From Sambucus nigra (lineage: Eukaryota > Streptophyta > Magnoliopsida > Dipsacales > Adoxaceae), in assembly GCA_949130495.1 (NCBI GenBank), contig OX422207.1:368177868-368241867 (forward strand): a DNA stretch of 64,000 bases, given 5' to 3'. Of the stretch, positions 1 to 12,557 are shown piece after piece (within the stretch, counting starts at the first letter, position 1; every line of letters starts with the position of its first letter). The notes under the pieces were generated by a model. That model searched no databases and had not been told where the DNA came from. It saw only the letters and a program-made list of their open reading frames with translations. Position numbers and translations under genes: made by a program.

Positions 1-555
1 AAGTCTTGTGAACTCCTCTTCATACTCGTCAACAGTAGAATTTTCCTGCTTCAGACTCAGTAACTTCCTCCTCATCTCAGTCTGCACGGCAGATGGGAAG
101 TATTTTTAATCAAATCGCGCCCAGAACAACTGAATAGTAATAACCTCCCTCTCCTCCAGAGTGGTAGTGGATTCCCACTAATGAAAAGCGGCCCCCATAA
201 TTTTAAAGGAAGCCAACAGCTGTTTCTACACGTCCGTGCACTCGTAGATAGCCAGTTGCCTCTGGATATCTTTCTTCCATTGGCTGGCTACAATAATATC
301 TGAACCACCCGCAAACTCTGAGGGATGCGCCTTCTGAAAGGCATCCCTAACTCACTCCCATGCAGATGGAAGCTGTGCCGGTACTGGCGCCACTGCCTGA
401 ACTTGGGGTGGAGCCTGCTGTACTACCACTAGCGCGACATTTATCGCCTGAGCAACGATGGTGGCTACCTCATTTGCGTTCATCATTCCTTGAGCCGGAG
501 CTACTGGCTGCTTGGCTTGGGCACGCCTATCCTTTGGGGAAAGTCTCAGAGGCAT
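1..555 (-). pseudogene. Ty3/gypsy gag remnant of element B (truncated by window edge)
   Basis: Gag capsid-type protein of a gypsy LTR retrotransposon, which would form the cytoplasmic particle that packages element RNA. The likely start is the Met of MPLRLSPKDRR at about 555, just downstream of the PBS in element orientation. The frame reads through a Pro/Gln/Ala-rich N-terminus into the retrotrans_gag region, where SEFAGGSDIIVASQWKKD and a FARFD-like block can be seen, and it leaves the window at base 1. The frame is kept throughout but carries four stops: TGA at 352-354, then two TAG codons and a TAA nearer the edge. At least two of these stand where Gln or Trp would be expected, consistent with C-to-T or G-to-A decay of methylated DNA. 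The family assignment is firm; the lineage (Tekay/Del-like) is inferred from the LTR termini and PBS. Confidence 0.82.
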
Positions 556-718
556 CTGAAACGTGAAGAAATTTATTAGTCTATAGTTATTATGAAATCT
601 CAAATAGCTGAAAACGTAATCGTAAAAGCAAGAATACAACAATCCTAAAATAGGGCTCTATAACAAGAATGCTAAGCCGAAAGCGAAATAAGTCGTTCAA
701 ATCTTAAGAACACTAGAA

Positions 719-736
719 CCTGATGCTCTGATACCA
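719..736 (-). promoter_or_regulatory. Primer-binding site of element B (tRNA-Met type)
   Basis: On the minus strand this reads TGGTATCAGAGCATCAGG, starting four bases after the LTR end at 741. It is the standard plant initiator tRNA-Met complement that primes minus-strand DNA synthesis. It fixes the element's orientation and shows that 741-3745 is a 5' LTR. Confidence 0.85.
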
Positions 737-740
737 CCTA

Positions 741-3700
741 TGACACCCCTCCTAATTAAATACCGGGCGATCACTCCTTTATTAAATTATAATCAAGGTG
801 AACGGTTGCTTCATTCTTAGCATCACTGTCGTAAAAATAACTTTTCCAATTAAACACCCTAATTAATTATGCTATTTGACAAAAACCATTTTTAAGACAT
901 TAATTCCAAATTTCAATTAAAACCAATATTTTAAAACTTTACATAATTCATAAATTAAGAATCACCCAACAACTATACTGGAACAAACAATCCAAATAAT
1001 TTAAACAGACAACTAATTGATTCCAACATTAAAACTTAAAGGAAAACATCCTGACATGAATAAATCCCAAAGTATAAATACTGGAAATAAACTAATCGCA
1101 ATATCTGATAAAACAACTGAATAATGGAAAGGGCGACACATACCCAACTCAATAAACAGTGCTAGAAGTGGAATCAACAATGAGGTCGTCTAAACAAGGT
1201 GCTTGCAACTCCCACCTAAGCTGCAATGCGTTCCTTCTGGAGGATCCTATGCAAGATGCCCCTGTGGCTGGGCACCTGTAATATATACATATATATACAA
1301 GAGAGAAGAGAAAATAGGAAATGGGTCAGAGCCCGATTGTAAAAATAGTTTAAAATTAGTTTAGCAAGTATTTAAAATGCTACCGGCTAATGCAGCCAAC
1401 ATATTAGTGCGACACTCACTTGAGAAATTCTCACCTCTCTTCTAATGTGCACACCTATCGCACTAATCTTCCCAACAGTCTAACTTATCATATCTTAAGT
1501 TACTCGTAAGATTTCATGCCGAAAATTTCAAATGTTTAAGAGGTTAATTTTATTTAACAACAAAGTTCTCACATAAGCCTTATTTAATTATAAAGTTTCT
1601 CAGTAATATAACATACTTTTCAAACACTTATTTCCAAGTTGAAATAATTATCCATTTCTTACATACAATAGACACAGTAGGTAGTTCCCAAATTCCAGAA
1701 TTATAAAATATATATATTAAATACTCATACAATATATATATTCTAAAGGCACACCACATAAAATTTATGGTTCGGGCATACTCTGCTATCCAGTTCCCGT
1801 ATCACTCGTACTAAGGGAAATACAAGTTTGGAGTCACTCTCGAACTGTATTAACACAAAACACAAAAAATATTGAGGCGAAGCATAGTTCCAAGTCTCTA
1901 AGAGGTCAGCACATACCCTCACGTCTCTTAGGACCGTCTGACTATCGATCCGATAGCTTGTACCAAGAATTTCTATCTTCTAGGGTACGACTCAATATCC
2001 CCCATAAAGGTCACATCGACATAAGACTGTCCCAGCGCGGTAACCTCAGGGATAGCAAGTAGCGCAGGCATGATTTTTACACGTATATAGTATATGCATA
2101 AACACAGTCATATAAATATACTACTATTACCATATCAAATTTAGGTACACTCTCACGACTCATCATTATGATATTTATCCTTATTACTCGTTATTTAGTT
2201 ATCACGTATAACGGTTTTTCTCTTATTCTAATTTGTGGGATTATTCCAACTTACTACGTAACACTCATGGATTCCTATCTCTCAAAATCTACTTTCAGTA
2301 GGTACTCATTTATTTTACAACATAACTTCCTTACGAGACTTACCCTTTAACAAAAGTTCCCATTGTCCTTTATGTGTAAAACAACCCCCCCGTGAGATGT
2401 CAATCTCGTACTACATTAACGGGTCCATATATGTCTAAGGTCCTACTGGTCTTCTTTATATCCCAAAATGTATTAACATTAATGTCCAAGAAGGTCAAAT
2501 CATTTAAGTTGGAATGAACTATTAAAAAGGGAATATGAGTTATACAGGAGGGGTCGATCGATCGATGGCAGGTGTTCGATCGATCGAACCATCGATCGAT
2601 CGATGCTCTAGGGTCGATCGATCGATCAAGCAGGTATGGCAAATCTGCAGAATTTCCAGATTACGGGTTTCCTCTTCCAAAATCATCCAAAACGATGTCT
2701 TTGACTACAAAAATCCAAATAATTTATACTACAAGTATTATAACCTCAAATAAATGATTTCCAACGTCAAGCATGCGGATTTTCATCATGGAAAAACGAA
2801 TTAAAAGGGGTATAATCCATAAAAACATTAAGAACCCTAATATTTCTTTTGTCTAGTTTCTTCCCATTATTTTACCAGATTTCATACTCTTTATTTACTG
2901 TAATTTCGTGGTTCAATCTCTACATATGTATTGAGTTTCCAGAATACATCTAATACTCATACAACATGCAAATTTAAATCTCCAAAATGGGTTTCTCTTA
3001 CACAAAAACTAGTCCTAATCAATTCTAGGATAATATGATTGGAGCATTAACTGAAATAGAGAAAGATGGATACTTGCCTAAGAATTTTCGGTTCAGATTT
3101 GTGGAGAGATTTGTATGGATGTGATCCTCATTGCACGATCTATCGTTTGGCAGCGACGGCGGTGAAAATGGGGGAGTTCTTGGCCTAGAACTCCTTGGAA
3201 AAACCTCTCCTCTACCTCTTCTATAGACGTCTTTGGTTTATGGTGTTTGTAACCCTAGAAGATGACTCTTGTCATTTGATATACCCTTAGAATTTTCGTG
3301 GGTTTTCATGCCCAAAAATGTAAAATGTCCAAAACGCCCTCCCGGGGTGTTAATTAGGCCTAAAAACGCCCCGAGACCCAAACTAAACCCCCGGGTACAT
3401 TATTTTGACTATCTCGACCCTTCCAGACACATTGATGCGCTCAAAATGACCATATGGGTGACTTATAATTTATTTACTTTTAATCGTCCAAATTTAATCC
3501 CGACACGATGCAAACACGACCCGATAAATTTCCAAAATTATCAAATTAGATTCTCGTGATAATTTTACTAATCATAATTACACCACTTACTTTACCCATA
3601 AAGTAACTTATAACAAAAATAATTAGTAACTCTCATCACGCTAGTAAGTATTTAAATGATTTTCTGGATTAATATTAATTTAATATCTCTAATTAAACTT

Positions 3701-3745
3701 AATAAATTCCTAAAATTAAAAGGCATAAAAATACGGGGTATTACA
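741..3745 (-). repeat. 5' LTR of gypsy element B (about 3.0 kb)
   Basis: On the plus strand it begins TGACACCCC and ends GGGGTATTACA, so on the minus strand it is TGTAATACCCC...GGGGTGTCA with a short terminal inverted repeat. The PBS and gag lie just beyond 741. The right end abuts sequence homologous to the interior of element A's LTR (3746 onward matches about 26563 onward), so B inserted into A's 3' LTR. Bases 3746-3750 (ATTAA) would be one TSD copy; the other is outside the window. Parts resemble A's LTR (for example the stretch around 1318-1375 against about 26514-26560), so A and B are sister families. Small ORFs inside, such as 3269-3559, have no recognisable content. Confidence 0.85.
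2551..2629. repeat. GATCGATC palindrome cluster in LTR of B
   Basis: Four runs of overlapping GATCGATC/ATCGATCGAT palindromes lie within about 80 bases, separated by short unrelated spacers. The cluster starts about 1.1 kb from the LTR's minus-strand start, about the same place as a different palindrome cluster in the sister LTR of element A. It could fold as RNA hairpins if transcribed. Confidence 0.8.
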
Positions 3746-4463
3746 ATTAATATGCAACAATTAAATATGCACTAACACTTTTCATATTTAAGCGGCTGTC
3801 ACGCTCTCTTGAGATATTACTCACCCCTCAACTATTGCGCACACCTAACGCTTACCTCCTAACCCATCTAGTTATACTACCCCACTTAACTAGACCTATT
3901 ACAAATCTTTCTATTACCCTACTCTACCCCGGGTACTTCCTCCCTTTGATTTATAAGTTATTTTACTCATTAACTTACTTAATCATTTCAACTTTAATTG
4001 GTTATATACGAAATGCATTCACACTTTATATATCTAACCATTATATAATTATATACTCTATTATGTACGTATAATTATACTATAACAATCACACATATGT
4101 CACGTATAATAACTATCCTCTCGAGTAATAACTCACTGGATGCTTGTCTCTACAATCCTATCATATCCCAGGTATACTCACTCTAACCCGATTTCCATAA
4201 GTTCGTTAACTCACACCAAAATAGGTAAATACAATCGTAAACGTTGTGGAGGCAGTCATATTCCCCCAAGAGTGAGAACGAATCATACTCAAAGTGTCTC
4301 ACCTCGAAAATAAATCACACAATAAAATACCAGGTGATATGACATGGGGACTTTACTCTCCCCGCATTCACTAGCTAGGGGATTCACCTAAATCGCGCAA
4401 TCTCCTATTATAGCAGTAAAGGGGTATGTTTTCAAATAAATATCATATACACCGATATTTATA

Positions 4464-4585
<122 letters not shown>

Positions 4586-4984
4586 AAAATAAATTTGACT
4601 AAATCGTGAATACCATCCATAGCAGCAACCTATAATCCTCGAGTCTATCCCCCGACTTTGAATTTAATTACACTCTCATTAATTTAATAATCAACCTAGT
4701 GTCACCCTGCAAGAGTATTCGAGTTTATCCACCCAGCCCGTTTATCCACTATTTTTTAACTCATCTCACTAAGTTCATACTTAATAATTACTCATCAATT
4801 ATGTATCTCACTATAATTATTCCAACTTTTAGTTAACCTATTATCCCTAGGTAATTTAACCTCTAATAAATTTCCCGAATAATATTTTCTAATTATTATA
4901 GGTTTATGAATTCTCTTGAACTTCTTGGAAACCACGCAAACCATCAAAACAAAATTCGCGACTATGAACAAACGAACTCATTTG

Positions 4985-5070
4985 GCGCTTGTATCGAACC
5001 TATTTGTGTTCCAAAAAATTCAATCTGATTCGATTCTGTAGCGAACCGATTTGTTGCCCTGATACAGCAA
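4985..5070. repeat. CGATTCG/CGAACCGATT palindrome-like cluster, A 3' LTR
   Basis: Short inverted motifs (GATTCGATTC, GCGAACCGATT and relatives) lie between conserved flanks and are followed by CCCTGATACAGC. The same cassette appears better preserved at 27755-27845 in the 5' LTR, where GAATCGGTT and GAACCGATTC pair with each other. Confidence 0.6.
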
Positions 5071-6144
5071 ACCCAAACTAGACTTTTAAATCCCAAATCC
5101 GATCCTATCTCCTTCTATATGATAATAAACCTTCATCAAGATGAATAGAAGTTAATGGGATGTAACTATGATAATTCTAACATTAATAAATCAGTCTAAC
5201 ATAATATATTTGACCAACATTACCATTTTAATCAATCGAATGGGTTTATATAAAAATCCCCCAACATAACCCTAGATTTAATTCCCAAATCCAAATTAAG
5301 TATAACCAGCCCATATATCTCTATAAGATTCGATTTTCAGTAATTATAATTTGCCTACAGCATCAAATTTTCATCCAATTAAACACATGAGATTAATTTC
5401 AACCAAAATCCCCTTTTTCATGTGAGAACCCTCCCCACATAAATTTTGGTTCTACACAAACCATGATATGAACATTAATTTCTATAAATCAAATTGCAAG
5501 CTAGTTAATCACTTGCCTTTGTAGGTTCGTAGGGTTTGATCACGCATTGTAGAAGATGAATTGATGATAGCACACCCAATTCCTGTTTGAATTTAGCTCA
5601 TAAAGTTCTCATATTTCTTCCTTATCTCTTCTTTAAATTTCTAAGGTTTAAATTATGAATTGTGGCAGCCTCAAAATCTTAGGCCTAGGTTTATAATCCC
5701 TAATCCGAAAATTAAGATAATGAACCAAGCCCAAATGGCTCAAGTACCCTCATGTGGGCAAGATTTTGTCTAAAAAGGCCCCATGACCCAATTACTACCA
5801 CCAGGTACACTATTTTGACTATCTTGACCCATTTGCAATGAACTATGACCTCGAAATCTCCATTTGATTCACCCTACATAAATTTTCTATCTTGATCTCA
5901 TATAGTATACATGCGACTCCTGATTGGGATTTAACGCAGTCACGTCGATATCACTCGCTACGATGTATAATAATTATTTACTACTCACTTAGTAATTTTA
6001 TTTCGTAAATATTAATCATTATATCTCCTGATTATTATTTTAATAAAAACATAATATTTAATTCAGTTAAATTATGGAAAACGTGTAATTTAAAAATAAC
6101 CGAGTTAATTAAAATTTAAATACTCAGAAATAGGGAGTGTTACA

Positions 6145-6159
6145 TACTTCCTCCCTTAC
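6145..6159 (-). promoter_or_regulatory. Polypurine tract of element A
   Basis: On the minus strand GTAAGGGAGGAAGTA directly precedes the 3' LTR start TGTAACAC. This is the usual plus-strand primer of plant gypsy elements and confirms that A runs right to left. Confidence 0.8.
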
Positions 6160-7161
6160 AAAGGAATTTCGTCCTCGAAATTCAGATACGCTAGCTACTA
6201 AAAACTTCGGATCCTTACACTCAATGCATCCAAATGTATTGAAAGTTAACTGATAATAATATTTTGTTGTTTCCACTATACACATGCCAGTGGTACCATT
6301 TTGACTGAAGGTCTACTCACTCTACAACAAAAAATTAGCGACAAGTCCATTCAAACTCTTGCATACTGATATATCCCCTAATGCTTAAGGTCTTGCCTAT
6401 ACAATGTCATGCAAAAACTATCATTAATCCTCTAGCAATGCCTCAAAAGACAAGCCGATACTCCACTGGCTCTATTATCTCTGTGTTAAAAAAGGCCCCA
6501 CTTCTATAGGTGTCAATTTCCCTTGTTGTAAAAGATGTAACTCCCTTTATGATAGACACCCACAACAATCTTGGACCACTCATGTCAAATATCAAAATTT
6601 TAATTCTTGATGACATGCTCTTACTATGTTCCTAGCCCATACGAAAATCATGTAGATTAACTCACTCCTTGCCGATAGACCATGAATCACTTCGGGTATA
6701 AGAAGCTTGTTATTCCCCACAAGGTGGATGATAAGATCACCGTATGAATCTTCTGAAGGCGCTTTACAAAGAACATTCTGCTATGATTCATCACATGTAT
6801 CTCTACCAATTGTAATTAATAATCCCAATTACCCAAAAATCCAAAACATGCATTTCTCGCATCCACCCACATTTTAGTCACCTCTCCCATCTATCCACTA
6901 GCCTACGGGTGACATGTCTGTCTCAAAATGAAACTCCATCCCCATTGACTCCTGACACTCCTTATCGAAGGTTGGATTGCAGAGTCTCATCCTGGTTCAC
7001 AATAATATTGGGCAACACCTTATGCCGATTCATTTCTTCTCTCTAGTGAAATATTGAACATATTGCTCAATAGTATAACTCATCCCAAATGAATGAAAAT
7101 TATTCTTTTTCGGTCAATCGATTCCACAACCCTAAGGAGATCCTAACCTCTCCATAATTTT
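6160..7161 (-). pseudogene. Decayed pol 3' end of element A
   Basis: The minus strand next to the PPT reads GAATTTCGAGGACGAAATTC, a sequence that commonly sits at the end of plant gypsy polyproteins, where it encodes an EFRGRNSF-like tail. Beyond that no frame stays open for more than a few dozen codons, and I could not assign individual integrase motifs with certainty. By position it should be the integrase end of pol. It is cut at 7157-7161 by insertion of element D and continues at 14187. Confidence 0.6.
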
Positions 7162-8818
7162 TGTAAAATCTGGAACCCCGGGTTTTAATAATTAGCACAA
7201 TTAAAAATATTTAATTTCCTTTTAAATAAATGCGGAAGCGGATATAAGTGATGGTTCTACAAATAAACAAGGCAGAGTTTTAATTTCTTAAGAAACAAAT
7301 TAAAACATAATTCAAGTCCTAGAATATGCCTAAGTCATGATTATTCATGTAAACAAAGTTAGACGAAACCAATTTTAGCAAATGACTTGAATAAACCAAA
7401 TTTACCCAATATTTAATTTAAGTCCCAAATGAAATATAGTGTGAGAATTAAACCGAATTTTATCTTGAATTAAACCTTAAGCATGGATTCTAAATTTTGT
7501 GCAAGATAAAAATAAACAATGTCACACTACACCGCGATGTACGAGGAAAAACCCACTAACGGGAAAAAAACCTCGGGACGGCCCTAGCCTCAAATCCACT
7601 AAAAACGGTATTACAAAATACAAGACAAAAGACTTACTTCCTAAACTCGAACCCTCTCAATCCGTGATGCTCCTTCTTGTATCAACCTCCAATTAGCGGA
7701 TAACCAACGGAGCTCCACCGTGGTCTCGGAATACACCGATGGGACTTTATATGGTCACCGTCACCCAAGCATGGAGCCTTTCTCCTTGTGGGTAGAATCT
7801 CAACAAAAGTCTTCTTTGTGATGGGGTGTAGAAGCAAACCCGAAACGTCTCTTGAATTCGATAGAGAAAACCGGTGCCAAAAACTCCAAGCAATTGATAT
7901 AAATATAGAAACTTGGATAAACGATTATTGGGTGTAAACTAGAGTGTGTATGAATTTTTCATTGAAAATTAACACTCAAAACTTGAACATTTTCCTAAAC
8001 TAATTTTGCTCTCAAACTCTCTTTTGGAGATAAACAAATGTTGGAAAAGTTGTCTTGGAAAATGTGTTTCCCGCACATAATAAAGTATGAAAAAGGTTGG
8101 TTGAAAACCAAGTGGAGGAGTGGGGAAAAACTGCAAAAAACTGCCAAATAACTGTTCCCGCTGGAAGTTCATTCGAACGAACGTGATTCTCGTTCGAACG
8201 AGACTTCTAACGAGTGACCAGCCTGGGCTCGTTAGAAGTTCATTAGATACCTCGTTAGAACGAACATTCGTTCGAACGACATATCGAACGACTGTCCAGT
8301 TAGGGTCGTTGGCAAAACTCGTTCGAACGAACCTGGTTCGAACGACAAAACTCGTTCGAACGAACCTGGTTCGAACGACAAAACTCGTTCGAACGAAATC
8401 TGGTTCGAACGAAAAAACTCGTTCGAACGACATTTCTAACGAACGACCAGAAAGATTGAAAAATTCGATTTTGGCCCAGAAACTTTTATATACTTAATTT
8501 AAAGTTCTTAATTGATTCTTTCTGAAAATAAAATGCAGTTTTTATTACACCCAACACCCAATACAAATTGTTCCAAGCTCCTATATACATATAATTACAT
8601 TCATACCTTGGGAGCATGGAACCTTAGTTGATGACGTAGAAACGAGGCACACAAACCGGCATTTTGATGAAGCTTTAAATTCTTTGCCGCTACGTCTTCA
8701 ACATACACTTCATAGGCTTGAGAATATTACAATAAATTACTAACCTATGAATAAATGTTTTTGTCCGGAATTGAGCCAAAACTATATATGGACTCAATTG
8801 GAAATTTGTGTCATTACA
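7162..8818 (-). repeat. 3' LTR of element D
   Basis: Plus-strand limits are TGTAAAATCTGG and GTGTCATTACA. Near-identical to 12558-14181 apart from scattered substitutions and one extra 33-base unit in the palindromic region. It is preceded by TSD ATTTT and followed by the PPT. ORFs 7969-8433 and 8120-8497 within it are translations of the palindromic repeat and are not considered genes. Confidence 0.92.
8168..8451. repeat. TTCGAACGA palindrome array in D 3' LTR
   Basis: About a dozen copies of the palindrome CGTTCGAACG or the half-variant GGTTCGAACGA are spaced 10-30 bases apart. The central part is a 33-base tandem unit (around 8317-8349, repeated at once) that has one copy fewer in the other LTR of the same element. 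Each copy could form a perfect hairpin arm, and neighbouring copies can also pair. Confidence 0.9.
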
Positions 8819-8832
8819 AATCTCCCCCTTTG
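8819..8832 (-). promoter_or_regulatory. Polypurine tract of element D, with four more copies upstream
   Basis: On the minus strand AAAGGGGGAGATT abuts the 3' LTR. Further AGGGGGAG boxes stand at about 9041, 9093, 9150 and 9167. Repeated PPT-like boxes upstream of the 3' LTR are characteristic of Sireviruses. Confidence 0.8.
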
Positions 8833-10551
8833 GCTATTCCGGGACAAAAACCAAACAAAAATCCTAAAGGGCCGTTAAGCTCTACTAGACTCAAAACATA
8901 ACCTGCCCAATCTTGACTCAACCCAAGGATCAAAACGCTTTGCCATAGAAAGATGCCGCTTTAGAATAATTCCTGCACACTTAAGCAAACTCATCAAATG
9001 CATAGGGAATATCAAAGTATTAAATGCAATTAATTAATTACTCCCCCTAAATTAATTCTCCCTTTTAAATACATGACCTACTTAGAAAGACGTCTCCCCC
9101 TAAGATAAATCTCCCTCAAACGAAGATATAATAGGATTAGATACCATTTCTCCCCCTATCATCATTCTCCCCCTTTTTGTTCGGGAATAGGCAAAGGATA
9201 AAGAACTAATAAACAGCATGTGAAAGCTTAAAGTGATAAGACATGAAAGCATATGGGCAATTAAAGCAAGGCAAAGACAAACAAATATCATATATATATA
9301 TATACTATAAATATACCAATAAGTACGTGCATATATAGATAGATATAAACACACACATGACACAAAATACAATAAGTTTGCACACTCGTATGGCAAAAAT
9401 GTGTCATATGGAAACGGAAGTGTAGGGGAGTGAACTAGCAACAATTAAATTTAGACCCAAACACTTAAGAAACGTTCACGGAGTTCTCATTTGATTGCAA
9501 ACTTCATCACAGTTAAATATAACCTCATGTGACAATATAAAGATTGAACTCAATGAACAAACATACACAATGCATACAAGCCTAGCATGATGATGATTCT
9601 ACAAACCAAATAGAGTCATGACATTAAAGACAACTAGGATAAACGAACATTGTGCAAACCGTTGATATACCATCCAATTCTCCCTCAATGAGCATATATA
9701 TTCTTTTGTTTTTGAATGAATATATCAAACAAACATAGGCCTTGGCAATTGCTTTCTTTTAAATGCCAAATATTCTGTTTTTAGGCCTTTGGATCACGTA
9801 TTTCTTTTAGATCCAATCAACGGTGGCTTACTATCGCAAAGGATTTAATTCATCCTTTCGGAGCCCTTCCCCGTGCATATATTAATTTAACATGTTTTCA
9901 TTTTTCGTACAAATCTCACATGCAAGGGATTTTGACATGCACTAGTCCTCCTAGGTCATAGATATGTAGATGACTAGATTGATAGGAGAACACCTCAAAA
10001 AGCTCAAATATAACATGTGACATTAAGATTTCAAAAGAGCTCGTGCATGTGTGAATAGAGGCATATAGAAATAGAATCCATTTAAACAATACAAAATCCA
10101 ACTACTCCATATAAAACATGGTAAAGAACATTTTAAGGATTGAAAATCTAAACCAAAAGTTCTAGCCACATGGAAGCGTAAATGATAGGATTCAAACACA
10201 AATATATGCCACATAAAGTGTGTCAAACAAAAATACACACAAAACAAAATCTTTTTGAGTTTTTAACATTTTAATCAAAAATAAATATTTACTCAAAAGG
10301 ACAAACAAAGATCATTTGTATTTTTCATGAAGCTTAAATGAAATAAATAAAACAAAAATGATAAACAAAAATCTTTTTATATTATGCAGTCGATTCAAAC
10401 ACAAAATATAATACAAAAAGATAAAAAAGTCATAATTTCTAGCATGTGATATGAAATAAGGCAATGACTAGAAAATGACTAAACAATCATACATTTAGCA
10501 TATGAATATAGCATGAAGTACAAATGCTAAAGTATGCAAACACTAACACAT
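8833..10551 (-). other. Noncoding 3' region of element D
   Basis: AT-rich sequence between the gag stop and the PPT in element orientation. It holds the repeated PPT boxes (9041-9175), a TA microsatellite near 9290-9304, and a hairpin at 9835-9860 that is also found in element C. No pol motif is seen on either strand. Frames 9100-9444 and 10023-10247 show no domain. Confidence 0.7.
9835..9860 (-). other. Hairpin shared by D and C 3' regions
   Basis: On the minus strand CGAAAGGAT, a short AT loop, then ATCCTTTGCG form a stem of nine or more pairs. CCACCGTT follows within about 15 bases and GGATCTAAA a little later. Element C has the same arrangement at 23768-23793. The role is unknown; it is conserved between two otherwise diverged elements. 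Confidence 0.65.
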
Positions 10552-12495
10552 TTATCCTTTAGATTTAGCAAGGGAGGAGGCATGTGTAAGTAAATGAGAA
10601 TCAAAATCCCTATTTTGTAAGGCAACCAAGTCGGATTTCCTAACCCAAATTAATGAAGAATTACTATCTTGGGGTGTAGGAACGTTAGCTATCGTGGTTA
10701 CTTTACTATGGGATTTTCTAGGAATTCGTTTAAGATCTAAACAAAATTTCCTAAGATGACCTTGTCGACCACAAAGTGTACAAGTGAGAACATGTCGAAA
10801 AGATTTACTTAAGGAGTGATCTTTAAAGGTATTCCTAGTTGATTCTCCTAAAACATTGGTTTGGGCATTATGAGTAAATTCATTACAAGGATTGAAGCCT
10901 AAACCACAAGTGTCATTTTTAATTTGGATCGTTCCTAACATTTTGTCTAGTTTTTCCGAACGGCACTCCAAATCAAATTTGACAATACTAGAATCTTTTA
11001 ATTTATTTTCCAATTCAACAATGTTAGATTCTAGTAAAACATTTCGTTCTTCAAAAGCAAGAAGCTCCTTTTTCAAGGATTCCATTAAACCCCTAAGGCT
11101 ATCTCTTTCGCCTTCTACATAATCAAGCTTCTCTTGAAGAGTCCTCACACGTGTCCTAAGGTCTTCTATTAAGGCACTATCATCAACGACCTTGACACTC
11201 TTTCTTAAACAAGCTTCTAACTTCAAATTAGTCCTTTTCAAATTAATAGATTCTTTATATAATTCATGAAAAGCATTTTGAAGTTCACTCACATCAACCT
11301 CTTCTTCATTTTCACTCTCTTCTTCACTCTCACTATCATTAAAAACAAGAGAATCATGTACAATGACCTTGGAAGTGGCATGTGCTATTATTTCATCATT
11401 CGATGAGTTCTCATTATCACTCACATGTCTAGCCATAAAAGCCACAAAATTTTTCTTAGTGGGGGATTCGGGCTTCTCTTCCTTATCACTATCACTAAGG
11501 GTCGCATTATATGAAATGGGTCGTTTACCCTCTTTCCTTAGTTTAGTGGGGCACTCATAAGCCCTATGGCCATAACCTTCACAACCAAAACATTTATTAG
11601 ACTCGTCCCTATCAACATTTTCATTACTTGGTTTAGGGATTTTCTCGGCTTTAGAAATCTTCTCGCTTTTGTCATGTTTAGAAGTATTAAATTTCTTAAA
11701 ATCATTTTTAACTTTATCTTTGTTAAATTTAAGAAATTTTCTAAATTTACGAGCAAACAAAGCCATGTCTTCCGAGTCACTATCACTATCGCTCTCTACT
11801 ACTTGTTTGACCTCTTTTCGGGCTTTTAAAGCAACACCCTTTTCAATTTTCTTTTCAGTTTTAGAGGGAAACATATCTAGTTCATAGGTTTGTAAATCAC
11901 CTACAAGCTCTTCTAATTTCGTAGAGGCTAAAGTGGGTAAAGAATTTAAAACGGTCACCTTTGGAATGAATCTATCGGGTAGGGACCTTAAAATTTTCTT
12001 TACTACACGGTTGTCAGGTATTTTCTCTCCCAAGTTAAAGGATGAATTAACAATATCAGAAAGTCTAGCATAAAATTTATCAAAAGTTTCTTTTTCATCC
12101 ATTTTGATAGTTTCAAATTGAGTGGTGAGGTTTTGGAGTTTTGAAGCTTTAACGACACTAGTTCCTTCATGAGTTAATTGTAAAATATCCCAAGCTTCTT
12201 TAGCGGTTTCACACGTCATAATACGTCGGAATTCATCTGGTGCGACAACGCTAAATAAGGCATTTAAACCACGGGAATTAAAATTTGCAAGTTTAAACTC
12301 ATTTTCGGTCCATCTATCAATGGGTTTGGGAACACGTTCATTTTCAATTAGATGAGTTGGTGGGGAGTACCCGGTAACAACAGACATCCAAACACGTTCA
12401 TCGATAGATTTAAGTGACTATTTCATTCGCGCTTTCCAATACGCGTAGTTAGAACCATCAAAAATAGGAAATTTTGAAAATGGGGAAAAATCCAT
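10552..12495 (-). pseudogene. Sirevirus-type Gag of element D (one in-frame stop near the N-terminus)
   Basis: Gag nucleocapsid precursor, about 647 codons from the ATG at 12493-12495, which lies 46 bases past the PBS in element orientation. The N-terminus has the expected FPIFDGSNYAYWKARM block. A TAG at 12418-12420 (codon 26) interrupts it; the frame is then open for 611 codons from an internal Met at 12387. Counting from that Met, a UBN2-type capsid domain occupies about 1-175, an acidic/basic linker follows, a CCHC knuckle CFGCEGYGHRAYEC lies at 266-279, a predicted coiled coil at about 367-485, and a second knuckle CTLCGRQGHLRKFC at 536-549. Two knuckles and a long coiled coil fit Sireviruses, and C's gag is clearly homologous. 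An otherwise open 611-codon frame without pol suggests that gag has been kept. Antisense ORFs over this region are shadows. Confidence 0.88.
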
Positions 12496-12540
12496 TTTAG
12501 CCAAAAATTAAAGAATCTTAACGAAATAATTTATCGTTTT

Positions 12541-12554
12541 TGGCTCTGATACCA
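12541..12554 (-). promoter_or_regulatory. Primer-binding site of element D
   Basis: The minus strand reads TGGTATCAGAGCCA, a perfect initiator tRNA-Met complement, three bases after the LTR end. Confidence 0.9.
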
Positions 12555-12557
12555 ATT

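Noticed and set aside
719..736. tRNA-like sequences at PBS sites (also 12541, 17951, 25953, 53768)
   Set aside because: Only the 12-18 bases complementary to tRNA 3' ends are present; no cloverleaf surrounds them.
3269..3559. 96-codon plus-strand ORF
   Set aside because: Lies inside the LTR of B and has no recognisable domain.
8168..8451. Evenly spaced palindromic repeats resembling a CRISPR array
   Set aside because: Spacers are themselves repeated, spacing is irregular, the array sits in an LTR of a plant element and no cas genes exist.
7969..8497. ORFs on both strands with repeated RTN/VRT peptides
   Set aside because: They translate the TTCGAACGA palindrome array in D's LTR; the same occurs at 13580-13822.
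10892..11887. Plus-strand ORFs opposite the D gag
   Set aside because: Ser/Leu/Phe-rich antisense shadows of the gag coding sequence.
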